Shown here: in pieces, positions 42,871-51,904 of the stretch
Position numbering within the stretch: position 1 is the first letter of the stretch
Layout of the letters: every line of letters starts with the position of its first letter
Assembly (NCBI RefSeq): GCF_035917415.1
Contig: NZ_CP109073.1
Span: forward strand, 5,202,001 to 5,266,000
Direction of reading: 5' to 3'
Length of the DNA stretch: 64,000 nt
Source of the DNA: Streptomyces sp. NBC_01803
GTDB lineage: Bacteria; Actinomycetota; Actinomycetes; Streptomycetales; Streptomycetaceae
Position numbers and translations under genes: made by a program
Notes under the pieces: generated by a model
Database searches by the model: none
What the model was told of the DNA's origin: nothing
Seen by the model: the letters and a program-made list of their open reading frames with translations, nothing else

Positions 42871-44862
42871 CTAGGGCCACAGCGGGCGCGCGGCGCCGTC
42901 CCAGATGTCGCCCATGCGCCAGGCGTCGAGTCGCTCCACCGCCACCATCCCCTGCGTGGCGCCGAAGCCGACGCCGAGCGCGTCGGGGCGGGTCGGGTAG
43001 ACGCGCGACGTCAGCGCGCGGCCGGCTGCGAACACCTCCAGCGCGGAGTGGTCGACCAGCACCCTGACCTCGACGGTTCCGCCGGGGCCGAGGGGGATGT
43101 CGCCGTGCCGCTCCTGGGTGTCCACGGTCGGGTCGAGGCTGCTGGCCTCGCGCAGGAGCCTGAGCGTGCCGCGCCCGCCGTCCCGGGCGTGGCCGCGCTC
43201 GATCTCGATGACGGTACGCTCCGCGCCGTCCGGGGTCGCGCGGACCGTCACCCGCGCGATGGCCCCGGGGCCGAGGCGGAGGGTCAGCTCCAGGTCGAGC
43301 TGGTCTCCGCAGACGCGGTCGAACGTGAGGTGTTCGCCATCGGCGAGCCGGAACGCGCCGACGGCGGTGTGGTCCCGGCGCAGCGCGTCCACCTCGGGGA
43401 CCGGCCGCTGGAACAGCAGGCCGTCCGTGCCGAGGGTGACCAGCCGGGGCAGGGACAGCGCGCCCGACCAGCCGGCCGCCACCGACTCGCCCTCCGCGCG
43501 CCCCTCCTGGAGCCAGCCGATCATGATCCGCCGTCCGGCGGCGTCGCGGAAGGACTGCGGGGCGTAGAAGTGCCGCTGCCCGTAGTCGAGTCGGTGCAGA
43601 CCGGTCGGGGTGAACGTGTCGCCCGCGTACCGGCCGGTGAAGTACAGCGGATGGTGGGTGACGCCCTCGTGCCAGGCCGAGAAGACCAACACGTCCGAGC
43701 CCGCCGACCCATCCGTGCCCGCCGGCCCATCCGCGTCCGGCGGTACGTCCGCGCCTGCCCGTATGTTCGTGTCCGTCTGTATGTCCGTGCCCGTCGGTCT
43801 GTCCGTGTCCGCCGGTACGTCTGCGCCCGGCGGTACGTCCGCGCCTGCCCGCACTTCCGCGCCCGCCGGTACGTCTGCGCCCGGCAGTACGTCCGTGCCC
43901 GCCGACCCATCCGTGCCAGCCGGCCCATCCGTGCCAGCCGGCCCATCCGTGCCAGTCGGCCCATCCGCGCCTGCCCGCACTTCCGCGCCCGCCGGTACGT
44001 CTGCGCCCGCCGGTACGTCTGCGCCTGCCCGTACGTCTGCGCCTGCCCGCACGTCCGCGCCCGCCGGTACGTCTGCGCCCGGCAGTACGTCCGCGCCTGC
44101 CCGCACGTCCGCGCCCGCCGGTACGTCTGCGCCCGGCGGGACGTCCGCGCCCGGCTTCTCGCCGAGCCGGAACAGGTCCACGCACTCCCACATCGTGCCC
44201 GCCCAGTCCGGGTCGCCGGGCCGGCCGGCCCGCGCGTAGCCGGTGAGCAGCGGGCCGACGTAACGCCAGCTCCGCAGGTCGTCCGACTCGTACAACAGGG
44301 CGGCGCCGCCGGAGCCCTTGAGGCCCGAGCCGATCAACTGCCGCCAGAGGCCGCTGTCCTCGCGCCACACGCAGTGGTCGCGGAAGCCGGTGACGTCCCC
44401 GGCGGGCGGGGCGGCGATCACCGGGTTGGCCGGGTCCTTGCGCCAGGTCCGCAGGTCCGGGCTGCCGACCGCCACGCACGGCAGTTCCCGCTCGTCATGG
44501 CGGCCCGAGTACACCAGGGTGGGCACGCCGCCGTCGTCCACCAGGACCCCCGACCAGCAGCCGTCGGCGTCCGGACCGGCGTCGCCGGGGACCAGCGCGA
44601 CCGGCTCGTCCGTCCAGGTCACCAGGTCGCGGCTGGTGGCGTGGCCCCAGTGGATGCGGCTGTGGACGGGCGCGTGCGGGTTGTACTGGTAGAAGAGGTG
44701 GTAGGTGCCCGCCCAATGGGCGAGCCCGTTCGGGTCGTTGAGCCAGCCGCCGGGCGCGGTGAAGTGGAAGCGCGGCCGGTGCGGGTCGCGTTCGGCGCGT
44801 TCGGCCAGGTCCGGTTCGGTCGACGGGGTCAACGGGGGCGGCAGAGTCGCATCGTGCGTCAT
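42871..44862 (-). CDS. GH32 beta-fructosidase with a hexapeptide-repeat insertion in the catalytic domain
   Basis: 663 residues from ATG 44862, no signal peptide, so it works in the cytoplasm on imported fructo-oligosaccharides or sucrose. GH32 motifs: WLNDPNG with nucleophile Asp43, FRDHCVW with Asp162, WECVDLF with acid/base Glu226, and the C-terminal beta-sandwich from about 530. Between WECVDLFRLGEKP and VLVFSAWHEG (residues 237-391), where relatives have a short loop, lie about 26 hexapeptide repeats (GADVPA/GTDGPA type). Without them the enzyme would have the usual length of about 510. Coupled to the ABC ATPase gene by ATGA (44859-44862). Confidence 0.93.
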   Translation of the reverse strand: MTHDATLPPPLTPSTEPDLAERAERDPHRPRFHFTAPGGWLNDPNGLAHWAGTYHLFYQYNPHAPVHSRIHWGHATSRDLVTWTDEPVALVPGDAGPDADGCWSGVLVDDGGVPTLVYSGRHDERELPCVAVGSPDLRTWRKDPANPVIAAPPAGDVTGFRDHCVWREDSGLWRQLIGSGLKGSGGAALLYESDDLRSWRYVGPLLTGYARAGRPGDPDWAGTMWECVDLFRLGEKPGADVPPGADVPAGADVRAGADVLPGADVPAGADVRAGADVRAGADVPAGADVPAGAEVRAGADGPTGTDGPAGTDGPAGTDGSAGTDVLPGADVPAGAEVRAGADVPPGADVPADTDRPTGTDIQTDTNIRAGADVPPDADGPAGTDGSAGSDVLVFSAWHEGVTHHPLYFTGRYAGDTFTPTGLHRLDYGQRHFYAPQSFRDAAGRRIMIGWLQEGRAEGESVAAGWSGALSLPRLVTLGTDGLLFQRPVPEVDALRRDHTAVGAFRLADGEHLTFDRVCGDQLDLELTLRLGPGAIARVTVRATPDGAERTVIEIERGHARDGGRGTLRLLREASSLDPTVDTQERHGDIPLGPGGTVEVRVLVDHSALEVFAAGRALTSRVYPTRPDALGVGFGATQGMVAVERLDAWRMGDIWDGAARPLWP
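43690..44154 (-). repeat. 18-bp minisatellite, about 26 copies, encoding a hexapeptide array inside the GH32 enzyme
   Basis: The stretch is made of 18-bp units like GCCCGCCGGTACGTCTGC (plus strand) that encode GADVPA, GADVRA, GTDGPA and relatives. Stretches of several units are almost identical while the downstream third (GTDIQT, DTNIRA, DADGPA) has drifted. All units keep the frame, and the same array also leaves open frames on the other strand. Confidence 0.95.
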
Positions 44863-45914
44863 CGGTGCGGGGTCTCGATTTCCTTGAGAGCGGTGGCCTC
44901 CTTGAGGGCGGTGGCCAGGGCGGGCGAGGCGGGTGCGTAAAGGTGGCAGCGCACCCAGTGCGGCGTGCCGTCGTCGATGCCGACCACGTGCCGCACGGGC
45001 TTCCCGCGGCTGCACGGCTGGTCGGGGTCGCCGTCGTACGGGCAGTCCGTCGGGGTCAGCACGGCGGCGCGTATCCGGGCGCGTTCGGCCGGGGCGAAGC
45101 CGTCGGTGCGCGTCGGGTCGGGCACGGCCGACAGCAGCAGCCGGGTGTACGGGTGGGCCGGGCGGTCCATCAGCGCCAGGGCGTCCCCGCCCTCCACGGT
45201 CTCGCCCGCGAACAGCACGGTGGTGGCGTCCGCGACATACCGGGCCGAGGCCAGGTCGTGCGTGATGTAGAGCATGGAGATGCCACGCCGGTCGCGCAGC
45301 CCGCGCATCAGGTTGAGGACGCCGACGCGGACCGACACGTCGAGCATCGACGTCGGCTCGTCCGCCAGGATGACGTCCGGCTGGACCGCCAGCGCGCGGG
45401 CGATGGCGACGCGCTGCCGTTGCCCGCCCGACAGTTCGTGCGGATAGGCGTCCAGCAGCTCCGGCGTCAGGCCCACCGTCCTCATCAACTCGACCAGGGC
45501 GGCCCGGATCTCGTCCGAGTCGCGGGCCACCCGGCGGTGCACGAGAAGGGCCCGGGTGAGGAAGTGCGCGACGCGGTGCACCGGGTTGAGCGACCCGAAC
45601 GGGTCCTGGAACACCATCTGCACCTTGCCCCGGTACCGGCGCGACGCGCGCCGCCGCTCGGTGCGCAGCACGTCCTCGCCGTCCACCAGGAGCTGCCCGG
45701 AGGTGGGCTGTTCGAGCCGGGCCAGGCAGCGGGCGATGGTGCTCTTGCCGCTGCCCGACTCGCCCACCAGCGCGACGATCCGGCCGCGCGGGATGTCGAG
45801 GTCGACCGCGTTCAGCGCCCTCACCCGACGCCGGGAGAACGCCGTTCCCGTCGCGAACTCCTTGGTCAGCGCGCGGACGCTGACGATCGGCTCGCTGGTG
45901 ATCTCGCCGGTCAT
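44859..45914 (-). CDS. Oligopeptide/oligosaccharide-type ABC transporter ATP-binding protein (OppF/DppF-like)
   Basis: 351 residues. Walker A GESGSGKST, Q-loop in QMVFQDPFGSLNPVHRVAHF, signature ELSGGQRQRVAIARAL, Walker B DVILADEPTSMLDVSV, H-loop YITHDLASARYVAD. The Opp-family C-terminal extension with a cysteine motif (CPYDGDPDQPCSRGKP, WVRCHLY) may bind an iron-sulfur cluster as in some DppF homologues. Overlaps both neighbours by 4 bp. Encoded among fructan genes, so sugar import is the likely job. Confidence 0.93.
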   Translation of the reverse strand: MTGEITSEPIVSVRALTKEFATGTAFSRRRVRALNAVDLDIPRGRIVALVGESGSGKSTIARCLARLEQPTSGQLLVDGEDVLRTERRRASRRYRGKVQMVFQDPFGSLNPVHRVAHFLTRALLVHRRVARDSDEIRAALVELMRTVGLTPELLDAYPHELSGGQRQRVAIARALAVQPDVILADEPTSMLDVSVRVGVLNLMRGLRDRRGISMLYITHDLASARYVADATTVLFAGETVEGGDALALMDRPAHPYTRLLLSAVPDPTRTDGFAPAERARIRAAVLTPTDCPYDGDPDQPCSRGKPVRHVVGIDDGTPHWVRCHLYAPASPALATALKEATALKEIETPHR

Positions 45915-46924
45915 CTCGCCGCTCCTTCCTGCTGGTCCACGGGCACCTCGGCCACCCAGTGGCCCGGGGCCGCCTCGCGGAGATCGGGAATGGCGAACGA
46001 GCAGTTGGCGCGGTCCGCCGGGCAGCGCGCGTGGAATCCGCAGCCGACCACGACGCCGTCCACCACCCGTTCGGCCTCGCTCAGCTCGCTCAGCCCCCGG
46101 CGCGGGCCGGTCAGCGGCGGGAAGGCGTCGATGAGCGAGGCGGTGTACGGATGGCGGGGCCGGGCGAACAACTCCCCGGCGTCCGCCAGCTCCACCAGCC
46201 GCCCGCCGTACATCACGCCGATGCGGTCGGAGAGTTCGACCATGAGCGACATGTCGTGGGTGATGAACAGCACCGAGAACCCCAACTCGCGCTGGAGCCC
46301 GGCGATCTGCGCCATGATCTCCTGCTGCACGACCACGTCCAGCGCGGTCGTCGGCTCGTCCATGATCAGCAGCGACGGCCGCAGCGCGACCGCCATCGCG
46401 ATCACGACCCGCTGCCGCATGCCGCCGGAGAGCTGATGCGGATAGGCCGCGAGCCGGGCGCGGGGAAGGGACACCAGCTCCAGCAACTCACCGGCCCGCT
46501 CATACGCCTGACGTCGTTTCAGTCCCTCGTGGGTGGTGAAGACGTCGGCGATCTGTTCGCCGACGGTCAGCACCGGGTTCAGGGCGTTCATGGCGCTCTG
46601 GAACACCATGGCCACCTCCCGCCACCGGAACGCGCGCAGCTCGCGCGGCGACATCGCCGGCACGTCACGCCCCTTGAAGCGCAGCGCCCCGGCGCTCATC
46701 TCGGCCGGCGGCCGGAGCAGCCGCAGCACGGCGTTGGCGATGGTGGACTTGCCGCTGCCGGACTCGCCCGCGAGCCCCAGCACCTCGCCGGGCCCGATGG
46801 AGAACGACACCCGGTCGACGGCGACGACGGACCGCTCGCGCCCCGGATACGTCACCCGCAGATCGCGCACCTCCAGCACCGGAGGCGCGGCGGACCCGGC
46901 GGCCTCGCCACTCGGACGGACCAT
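45911..46924 (-). CDS. OppD/DppD-like ABC transporter ATP-binding protein
   Basis: 337 residues. Walker A GESGSGKST, MVFQSAMNALNPVLTVGEQI, signature QLSGGMRQRVVIAMAV, Walker B SLLIMDEPTTALDVVVQQEI, FITHDMSLMVEL. C-terminal Opp extension with CGFHARCPADRANC. Works as a pair with the preceding ATPase. 3-bp gap to the permease gene upstream. Confidence 0.93.
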   Translation of the reverse strand: MVRPSGEAAGSAAPPVLEVRDLRVTYPGRERSVVAVDRVSFSIGPGEVLGLAGESGSGKSTIANAVLRLLRPPAEMSAGALRFKGRDVPAMSPRELRAFRWREVAMVFQSAMNALNPVLTVGEQIADVFTTHEGLKRRQAYERAGELLELVSLPRARLAAYPHQLSGGMRQRVVIAMAVALRPSLLIMDEPTTALDVVVQQEIMAQIAGLQRELGFSVLFITHDMSLMVELSDRIGVMYGGRLVELADAGELFARPRHPYTASLIDAFPPLTGPRRGLSELSEAERVVDGVVVGCGFHARCPADRANCSFAIPDLREAAPGHWVAEVPVDQQEGAAR

Positions 46925-46927
46925 GGC

Positions 46928-47920
46928 TCAGCCCTCCTTGCCGCGACGGGAAAGGCCGCGACCCGTGGTCCGCAGGCGGGGGTTGGTGATCTCGTCGATC
47001 GCGTAGTTGACCATCGCCAGCGCGAACGCGACGAGCGCGATGCAGACGCCGGACGGCACGAACACCCACCAGGCACCCGTCATCAGGGCGCCGTCGTTGC
47101 CGGCCCAGTAAAGATTCGTGCCCCAGCTCACCACGCTGACATCGCCCAGCCCCAGGAACTCCAGTCCGGCCTGGGCGCCGATGCCGAAGATCACGCAGCC
47201 GAGGAACGTCGTCATCACGACCGACGCCATGTTCGGCAGGATCTCGCGGAACATGATCCACGGCGCCCGCTCCCCGGTGACCACCGCCGCCGCGACATAG
47301 TCCTTGCCCCGGATCGACAGCGCCTGCGAACGGATCACCCGCGCCGAGCCGGCCCAGCCCGTGATGATCAGCACCACGATGACCGTGCCGGTCCCCGGCG
47401 GCAGGAACGCGGCCAGGATCACCAGCAGAGGCAGCCCCGGCAGCAGCAGGAACACATTGGTGAGCAACGACAGGAAGCCGTCCACGAACCGGCCGAAGTA
47501 CGCCCCCGACATGCCGACCACCACCCCCAGCAGCGTGGCGGCGGCCCCCACCGTGAAACCGACGAACAGCGAGCTGCGCGCACCCCACAGCGTCAGCCCC
47601 AGCACGTCCTGCCCCTTGGCCGTGGTGCCCAGCAGGTGGCCGGCCGACGGCGGCTCGGCCGCGCCGCCCGACCCGATCAGCGACGGGTCGCCGGGCGACA
47701 GCACCGGCGCCAGCAGCGCCAGCGCGACGAAGAGCAGCAGCAGCGCCGCGCCGGCCGTCGCCTTCCGACTGCGCCGCAGCCCGGCCAGCAGCCCGCGGCG
47801 CGGCGGCCGGGCCCCGGCCGCCCGGGGTATCGGAGGTGGCACCGGGCGGCCGGGGGGTCCGGTGATGACCCCGGCCGGGGTCGCGCCGGCCGCCGTGCGG
47901 CCGGGATCCGTGACAGACAT
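46928..47920 (-). CDS. DppC/OppC-like ABC transporter permease
   Basis: 330 residues from ATG 47920 (GGGAG upstream). A basic Pro-rich cytoplasmic lead is followed by a first membrane helix at about 58-76 and five more helices. The binding-protein-dependent loop is in VRSQALSIRGKDYVAAAVVTGERAPWIMFREILPN-type region (A-x(3)-G motif AAAVVTGE). The GTTAKGQDVLGLTLWGARSSL segment is the DppC signature. Confidence 0.93.
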   Translation of the reverse strand: MSVTDPGRTAAGATPAGVITGPPGRPVPPPIPRAAGARPPRRGLLAGLRRSRKATAGAALLLLFVALALLAPVLSPGDPSLIGSGGAAEPPSAGHLLGTTAKGQDVLGLTLWGARSSLFVGFTVGAAATLLGVVVGMSGAYFGRFVDGFLSLLTNVFLLLPGLPLLVILAAFLPPGTGTVIVVLIITGWAGSARVIRSQALSIRGKDYVAAAVVTGERAPWIMFREILPNMASVVMTTFLGCVIFGIGAQAGLEFLGLGDVSVVSWGTNLYWAGNDGALMTGAWWVFVPSGVCIALVAFALAMVNYAIDEITNPRLRTTGRGLSRRGKEG

Positions 47921-47944
47921 CAGGAGCACTCCCAACTCTCCGCG

Positions 47945-48922
47945 TCAGCCCACGCGCACGCGCGGGTCGAGACGGACGTAGACGAGATCGACGACGAAGT
48001 TCGCGAACAGCACGGAGGCCGTGATGGTGAGGAAGATCCCTTGCATCAGCGGGTAGTCCAGGCCCTGCACGGCGGACAGGAGCTGATAGCCGACGCCCGG
48101 ATAGGCGAAGACGACCTCCGTCAGCAGCGCGCCGCCGACGATGAAGCCCAGCGCCATCCCGAGGTTCGTCACCGACGGCAGCAGGGCGTTGCGGGCGGCG
48201 TAGCGGAACATGATCCGCATCGGCCGCAGCCCCTTGGCCTCGGCCATCGTGATGTAGTCCTCGGCCGTCGTGGCGATCATGGTGTTGCGCATGCCGAGCA
48301 TCCAGCCGCCGACCGACACCACGACGATGGTCAGCGCGGGCAGCACCAGGTGCGAACCGGCGTTGGAGACGAACGCCCACGACCACTCCGGCGTGAACCC
48401 CACGTCGTAGGCGTGCCGCAGCGGGAACCAGCCCAGCGTCAGCCCGAACAGGTACAACGCGCCCATCGCCAGCCAGAAGTAGGGGAAGGATCCGACGAAG
48501 ATCAGCAGCGGCGGCAGCACCGAGTCCACGAGGCCGCCCCGGCGCCAGGCGGCGACGATGCCCAGCAGATTGCCCAGCACCGCCGCCAGGACCAGCGCGG
48601 TGCCGCCCAGCAGCAGCGTCCAGCCGATCTGCGCGCCGATGACCTCGGAGACCGGCGTCGGGAAGCGCGAGATCGACACGCCCAACTGCCCGGTGCAGAC
48701 GTCGTGGACGTACGAGAGGTACTGCCGCCACAGCGGCCGGTCGTCGAGCCCGAACAGTCGGCGCAGCTCCTCGACCTGCTCCGGCCGCATCTGGTCCTGC
48801 GACTGAGCGAACATGCGCGACACCGGATCGCCCGGCATGAAGCGCGGCAGCATGAAGTTCAACGTGATGGAGGCCCAGAAGGCGATCAGATAGAAGCCCA
48901 GATTGCGCAGGATGAAACGCAC
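47945..48922 (-). CDS. DppB/OppB-like ABC transporter permease
   Basis: 325 residues from GTG 48922 preceded by GAGGGA. Six membrane helices; N-terminal LRNLGFYLIAFWASITLNFML and PGDPVSRMF are typical. The EAA loop reads EDYITMAEAKGLRPMRIMFR. Later GGALLTEVVFAYPGVGYQLL is conserved. Pairs with the DppC-like protein. Confidence 0.93.
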   Translation of the reverse strand: MRFILRNLGFYLIAFWASITLNFMLPRFMPGDPVSRMFAQSQDQMRPEQVEELRRLFGLDDRPLWRQYLSYVHDVCTGQLGVSISRFPTPVSEVIGAQIGWTLLLGGTALVLAAVLGNLLGIVAAWRRGGLVDSVLPPLLIFVGSFPYFWLAMGALYLFGLTLGWFPLRHAYDVGFTPEWSWAFVSNAGSHLVLPALTIVVVSVGGWMLGMRNTMIATTAEDYITMAEAKGLRPMRIMFRYAARNALLPSVTNLGMALGFIVGGALLTEVVFAYPGVGYQLLSAVQGLDYPLMQGIFLTITASVLFANFVVDLVYVRLDPRVRVG

Positions 48923-49044
48923 TGGTCCCTCTTTCGTTCGTACGCGAGAAGGGATGCGGGCTGGGCACGGCCGCCCCGCGGCATGGCTCTGGTGGCGTCG
49001 CCGGGTGGTGGGGCGGCCGTGCGCCGCGTTCGGTGCCGGGTTCC

Positions 49045-50709
49045 TCAGTCCGTGACGGGGCGGAGCGAGGTCAGGACCAGCACGGTGGTGGGGGAACGGT
49101 TGGACAGCGTGGCGTACGGATCGTCCTCGGTCGGCCAGCCCGTGAACCGGCTGTCGAGGTACTCGCCCCACTCCGGCCCCGGGAAGAGCGGCACGACCGG
49201 CGCCAGTTCGGCGAAGCGGGCCTGCAACTCGGTGGCCACCGCCCGCTGTTCCTCCTCGTCGAACGTCGCCGCGAACTCGTCCAGGAGCGCGTCCGCCTCC
49301 TCGTCCGCGAAGCGGTGATAATTGTCAAGCGTCCGCTCGCCGACCGGCTTCACCGTGCCGGAGGACATCGTTCCCCGGTAGAACTGGTACGGCGTCGGCG
49401 CGTTGTTGCTCCACACGATGCCCGTGTCGAAGCTGCCGTCCTCGTAGTCAGCCGTCACCTGGCCCCAGTCGCGGGCCTGCACCCGCGCGCTGACCCCGAT
49501 CCGCTCCAGGTCCTGCGAGATGATGTCCGCCACCGACAGCCAGTCGGAGGACGCCGAGCCCACCGCGATGTCGAAGGCGAACGGCGAACCGTCCGGCAGC
49601 CGCCGCCGACCGTCACCGTCCCGCTCGTAACCGGCCTCGTCCAGAATGCGGTTGGCCTCGTCCACGTCCTGCCGCGTCCAGTCGCAGTCCGTCACCACGG
49701 CCTGGGCCCGCCAGGTGTCGTAATTCCCGGACAGGCCGGTGCAGTCGGCCGGGTCGGTGTAGCCGTTCATCCCGACCTCGGTGATCGTCTCCCGGTCGAT
49801 GGCCATGCTCAGCGCCCGGCGGACGTCGACGTCGTCGAACGGCGCCTTGGCCGTGTTGAGCTGCCAGTTGATCATCGAGCCGGTCGACGGGAACCAGTAG
49901 TGCCGGTGCTCCGGATCGCGGCCGACGAAGCTGTCCTCGATCTCCGGGATGAACGACTGCGCCCAGTCCACCTCGCCGTTGATCGTCGCCAGGTTGGCGC
50001 CGTCGTTGCCCGCGAACGCCAGCAGCCGGATGCCCTCGATCCGCTGCTTGTCCGGCTGCCAGTAGTGCGGGTTCTTGCCGAGCTGGAACGACTGCGCCTG
50101 GAAGTCGACCACTTCGGTGTACGGGCCGGTGCCGACGGGCGTGCCGTTGGTGTCGTTCGCCGGGTCCTCGATCCCCTCCCAGATGTGCCGGGGAATGATG
50201 ATCTGCTGCCCCAGCTCGTAAAGGCCGGGCGAGAACGGCTCGTTGAACTCGAACCGCACGGCGCCGGCCCCCTCGGCCGTCACCGACTCCACATACGGGT
50301 AGCCGCCCAGCAGCTCTTGGTGCAGCTCGAACGTGTACGTCACGTCCTCGGCGGTGAACGGCTCGCCGTCCGACCACTTCACCCCCTCGCGGAGGGTGTA
50401 GGTCACGCTGCGCCCGTCCTCGGCCGCCTCCCAGGAGGTGGCCAGCCACGGAGTGGTCGAGCCGTCGGCCGGGTTGTAGACGAGCATCGACTCGTACACA
50501 GCCTGCTGCGTCATCGGGGCCACGTTCGGCGAGAACGGATTGAAGTTCCGCGAGAACGTGCCCATGTCCTCGCGCGGAATGGTCAGGACCTGATCGCCGG
50601 ACGCGCCACCCGAGGCGGATCCGGAGCATCCGGCCAGCAGCAGCGCACCCGCTGCCAGTACCGCGGCGGCGGCACGACGGCGCCATGGGGCGCGTCTGGA
50701 CGATGGCAT
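49045..50709 (-). CDS. Solute-binding lipoprotein of Opp/Dpp type (SBP family 5)
   Basis: 554 residues. Signal peptide with lipobox LLAGC (Cys28). Family 5 features: SVTYTLREGVKWSDGEPFTAEDVTYTF, NPHYWQPDKQRIEGI, DVDVRRALSMAIDRE and NRILDEAGYERDGDG. Family members bind peptides, nickel or, in several bacteria and archaea, oligosaccharides. Its place with two GH32 genes and a LacI regulator argues for fructo-oligosaccharides. First transporter gene after lacI. Confidence 0.93.
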   Translation of the reverse strand: MPSSRRAPWRRRAAAAVLAAGALLLAGCSGSASGGASGDQVLTIPREDMGTFSRNFNPFSPNVAPMTQQAVYESMLVYNPADGSTTPWLATSWEAAEDGRSVTYTLREGVKWSDGEPFTAEDVTYTFELHQELLGGYPYVESVTAEGAGAVRFEFNEPFSPGLYELGQQIIIPRHIWEGIEDPANDTNGTPVGTGPYTEVVDFQAQSFQLGKNPHYWQPDKQRIEGIRLLAFAGNDGANLATINGEVDWAQSFIPEIEDSFVGRDPEHRHYWFPSTGSMINWQLNTAKAPFDDVDVRRALSMAIDRETITEVGMNGYTDPADCTGLSGNYDTWRAQAVVTDCDWTRQDVDEANRILDEAGYERDGDGRRRLPDGSPFAFDIAVGSASSDWLSVADIISQDLERIGVSARVQARDWGQVTADYEDGSFDTGIVWSNNAPTPYQFYRGTMSSGTVKPVGERTLDNYHRFADEEADALLDEFAATFDEEEQRAVATELQARFAELAPVVPLFPGPEWGEYLDSRFTGWPTEDDPYATLSNRSPTTVLVLTSLRPVTD

Positions 50710-50762
50710 ACTGGTCTCACTCTCCTGTCTTCACACATGTCGAGTCGAAGATGTGGTTGAGA

Positions 50763-50805
50763 GCCCCGAGGGGCGTTGCCCTTCGGGGAGTTGCCCCTAC
50801 GGGCC
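50763..50805 (-). terminator. Stacked small hairpins after lacI
   Basis: Three short inverted repeats follow the lacI stop on the minus strand: GGGG-caact-CCCC, GGGC-aac-GCCC and GCCCC-tc-GGGGC. They lie between lacI and the binding-protein gene and may reduce read-through. Moderate evidence. Confidence 0.4.
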
Positions 50806-50828
50806 TTTCTCGCCGGACTGATTCGCGG

Positions 50829-51845
50829 TCAGACCGACGAGCGTTCGAGCAGTGGGCAGTCGACCGTCACCTGGCTGGTGACGAGCGGCTGTCCCGCTGC
50901 GAGAGCGGCGAGCATGTCGACGCCCATGGCCCCCATCACCTCGAAGGGGAGCGCCACAGTCGTCAGCGCGGGCCGCAGATAGGCGGCGATGAGCTCCTGG
51001 TTGTCGAAGCCCACGACCGCGACATCACCGGGGATCTTCAGGCCACGTTCCTTGATGGCGTCATAGGCGCCCATGGCCATGCGGTCGTTGCCGCAGAACA
51101 GGGCGGTGGGGCGGTTGGGGAGGTCGAGCAGCGCGCCCGCCGCCTCGTAGCCGCCGTCGGCGGTGGCGTAGCCGGGCACCACGAGATCCGGGTCGGGCGT
51201 GATGCCCGCCTCCCGCAGCGCCCGTTCGTACCCCTCGCGCCGACCCACCGAGGCCGGGATCGCGGGGTCCAGGGTCACGAACCCGATCCGCTCGTGACCC
51301 GCCCGGACCAGCCGCCCGGTGGCGCGATGGCCGCCGGTCACCTCGTCCGGCACGACGGACGGCAACTCGCCGTCCGCGTCGAAGCAGTTCACCAGCACGG
51401 TCGGCACCTCGCGGGCGGCGGCCGGCAGCCGCACGGCCCGGTGCCAGGTGGTGGCGTAGAGCAGCCCCTCGACGCGCTGCTCCAGCAGCTTGTCGATCGC
51501 GCCGTGCGCCATCTCGGCGCCGTCCTCGGCGGAGGCGATGAGGAGGAACCTGCGGTCGGCCCAGGCCCGGTCCTGGGCCCCCTTGATGACGTCGACGGCG
51601 AACGGCGCGGTCACGATTTCGGTGATCAGCCCGTACCAGTCGCTGCGCTTGGCGGCGAGCGCCCGCGCCCCGGCGTCGGGCCGGTACCCCAGCGCCTCGA
51701 CGGCGTCGAGGATGCGCCGCCTGACCTCGGCGGAGATGCTGGCGTCCGCCCGGTCGTTGAGGACGAACGACACGGCGGTCCGCGAGACACCGGCGTGCAG
51801 CGCGACATCCTTCATCGTCACCCTGCGCGGCCTGCTCGCGTTCAC
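50829..51845 (-). CDS. LacI family transcriptional regulator of the fructan locus
   Basis: 338 residues from GTG 51845. HTH with hinge: VTMKDVALHAGVSRTAVSFVLNDRA and RILDAVEALGYRPDAGARAL. The effector domain is the periplasmic-binding fold (YGLITEIVTAPFAVDVIKGA, ALFCGNDRMAMGAYDAIKERGLKIP, VVGFDNQELIAAYLRPALTT). Two palindromes in front of the gene (51873-51916) fit autoregulation. It most likely represses the transporter and GH32 genes until a fructose-containing ligand binds. Confidence 0.93.
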   Translation of the reverse strand: MNASRPRRVTMKDVALHAGVSRTAVSFVLNDRADASISAEVRRRILDAVEALGYRPDAGARALAAKRSDWYGLITEIVTAPFAVDVIKGAQDRAWADRRFLLIASAEDGAEMAHGAIDKLLEQRVEGLLYATTWHRAVRLPAAAREVPTVLVNCFDADGELPSVVPDEVTGGHRATGRLVRAGHERIGFVTLDPAIPASVGRREGYERALREAGITPDPDLVVPGYATADGGYEAAGALLDLPNRPTALFCGNDRMAMGAYDAIKERGLKIPGDVAVVGFDNQELIAAYLRPALTTVALPFEVMGAMGVDMLAALAAGQPLVTSQVTVDCPLLERSSV

Positions 51846-51872
51846 CCTCGACCTACCTCCCGCGCGGTCTAG

Positions 51873-51884
51873 TAACGCGCGTTA
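51873..51884. promoter_or_regulatory. LacI-type operator O1 (TAACGCGCGTTA)
   Basis: A perfect 12-bp palindrome with a central CG step, as in LacI/PurR-family operators, 28 bp before the lacI GTG. Confidence 0.6.
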
Positions 51885-51904
51885 GTGCTTGCGTTTCGCG
51901 TAAG

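Noticed and set aside
42814..44940. Open frame on the plus strand with many YVCARR/YVRACP repeats
   Set aside because: It is the antisense reading of the 18-bp minisatellite in the GH32 gene; units of 18 bp keep all frames open.
45959..49318. Open frame of 1119 codons on the plus strand opposite the ABC transporter genes
   Set aside because: It is antisense to four well-recognised genes; its sequence is His/Arg/Gln-rich without domain character, a typical effect of high GC at third positions.
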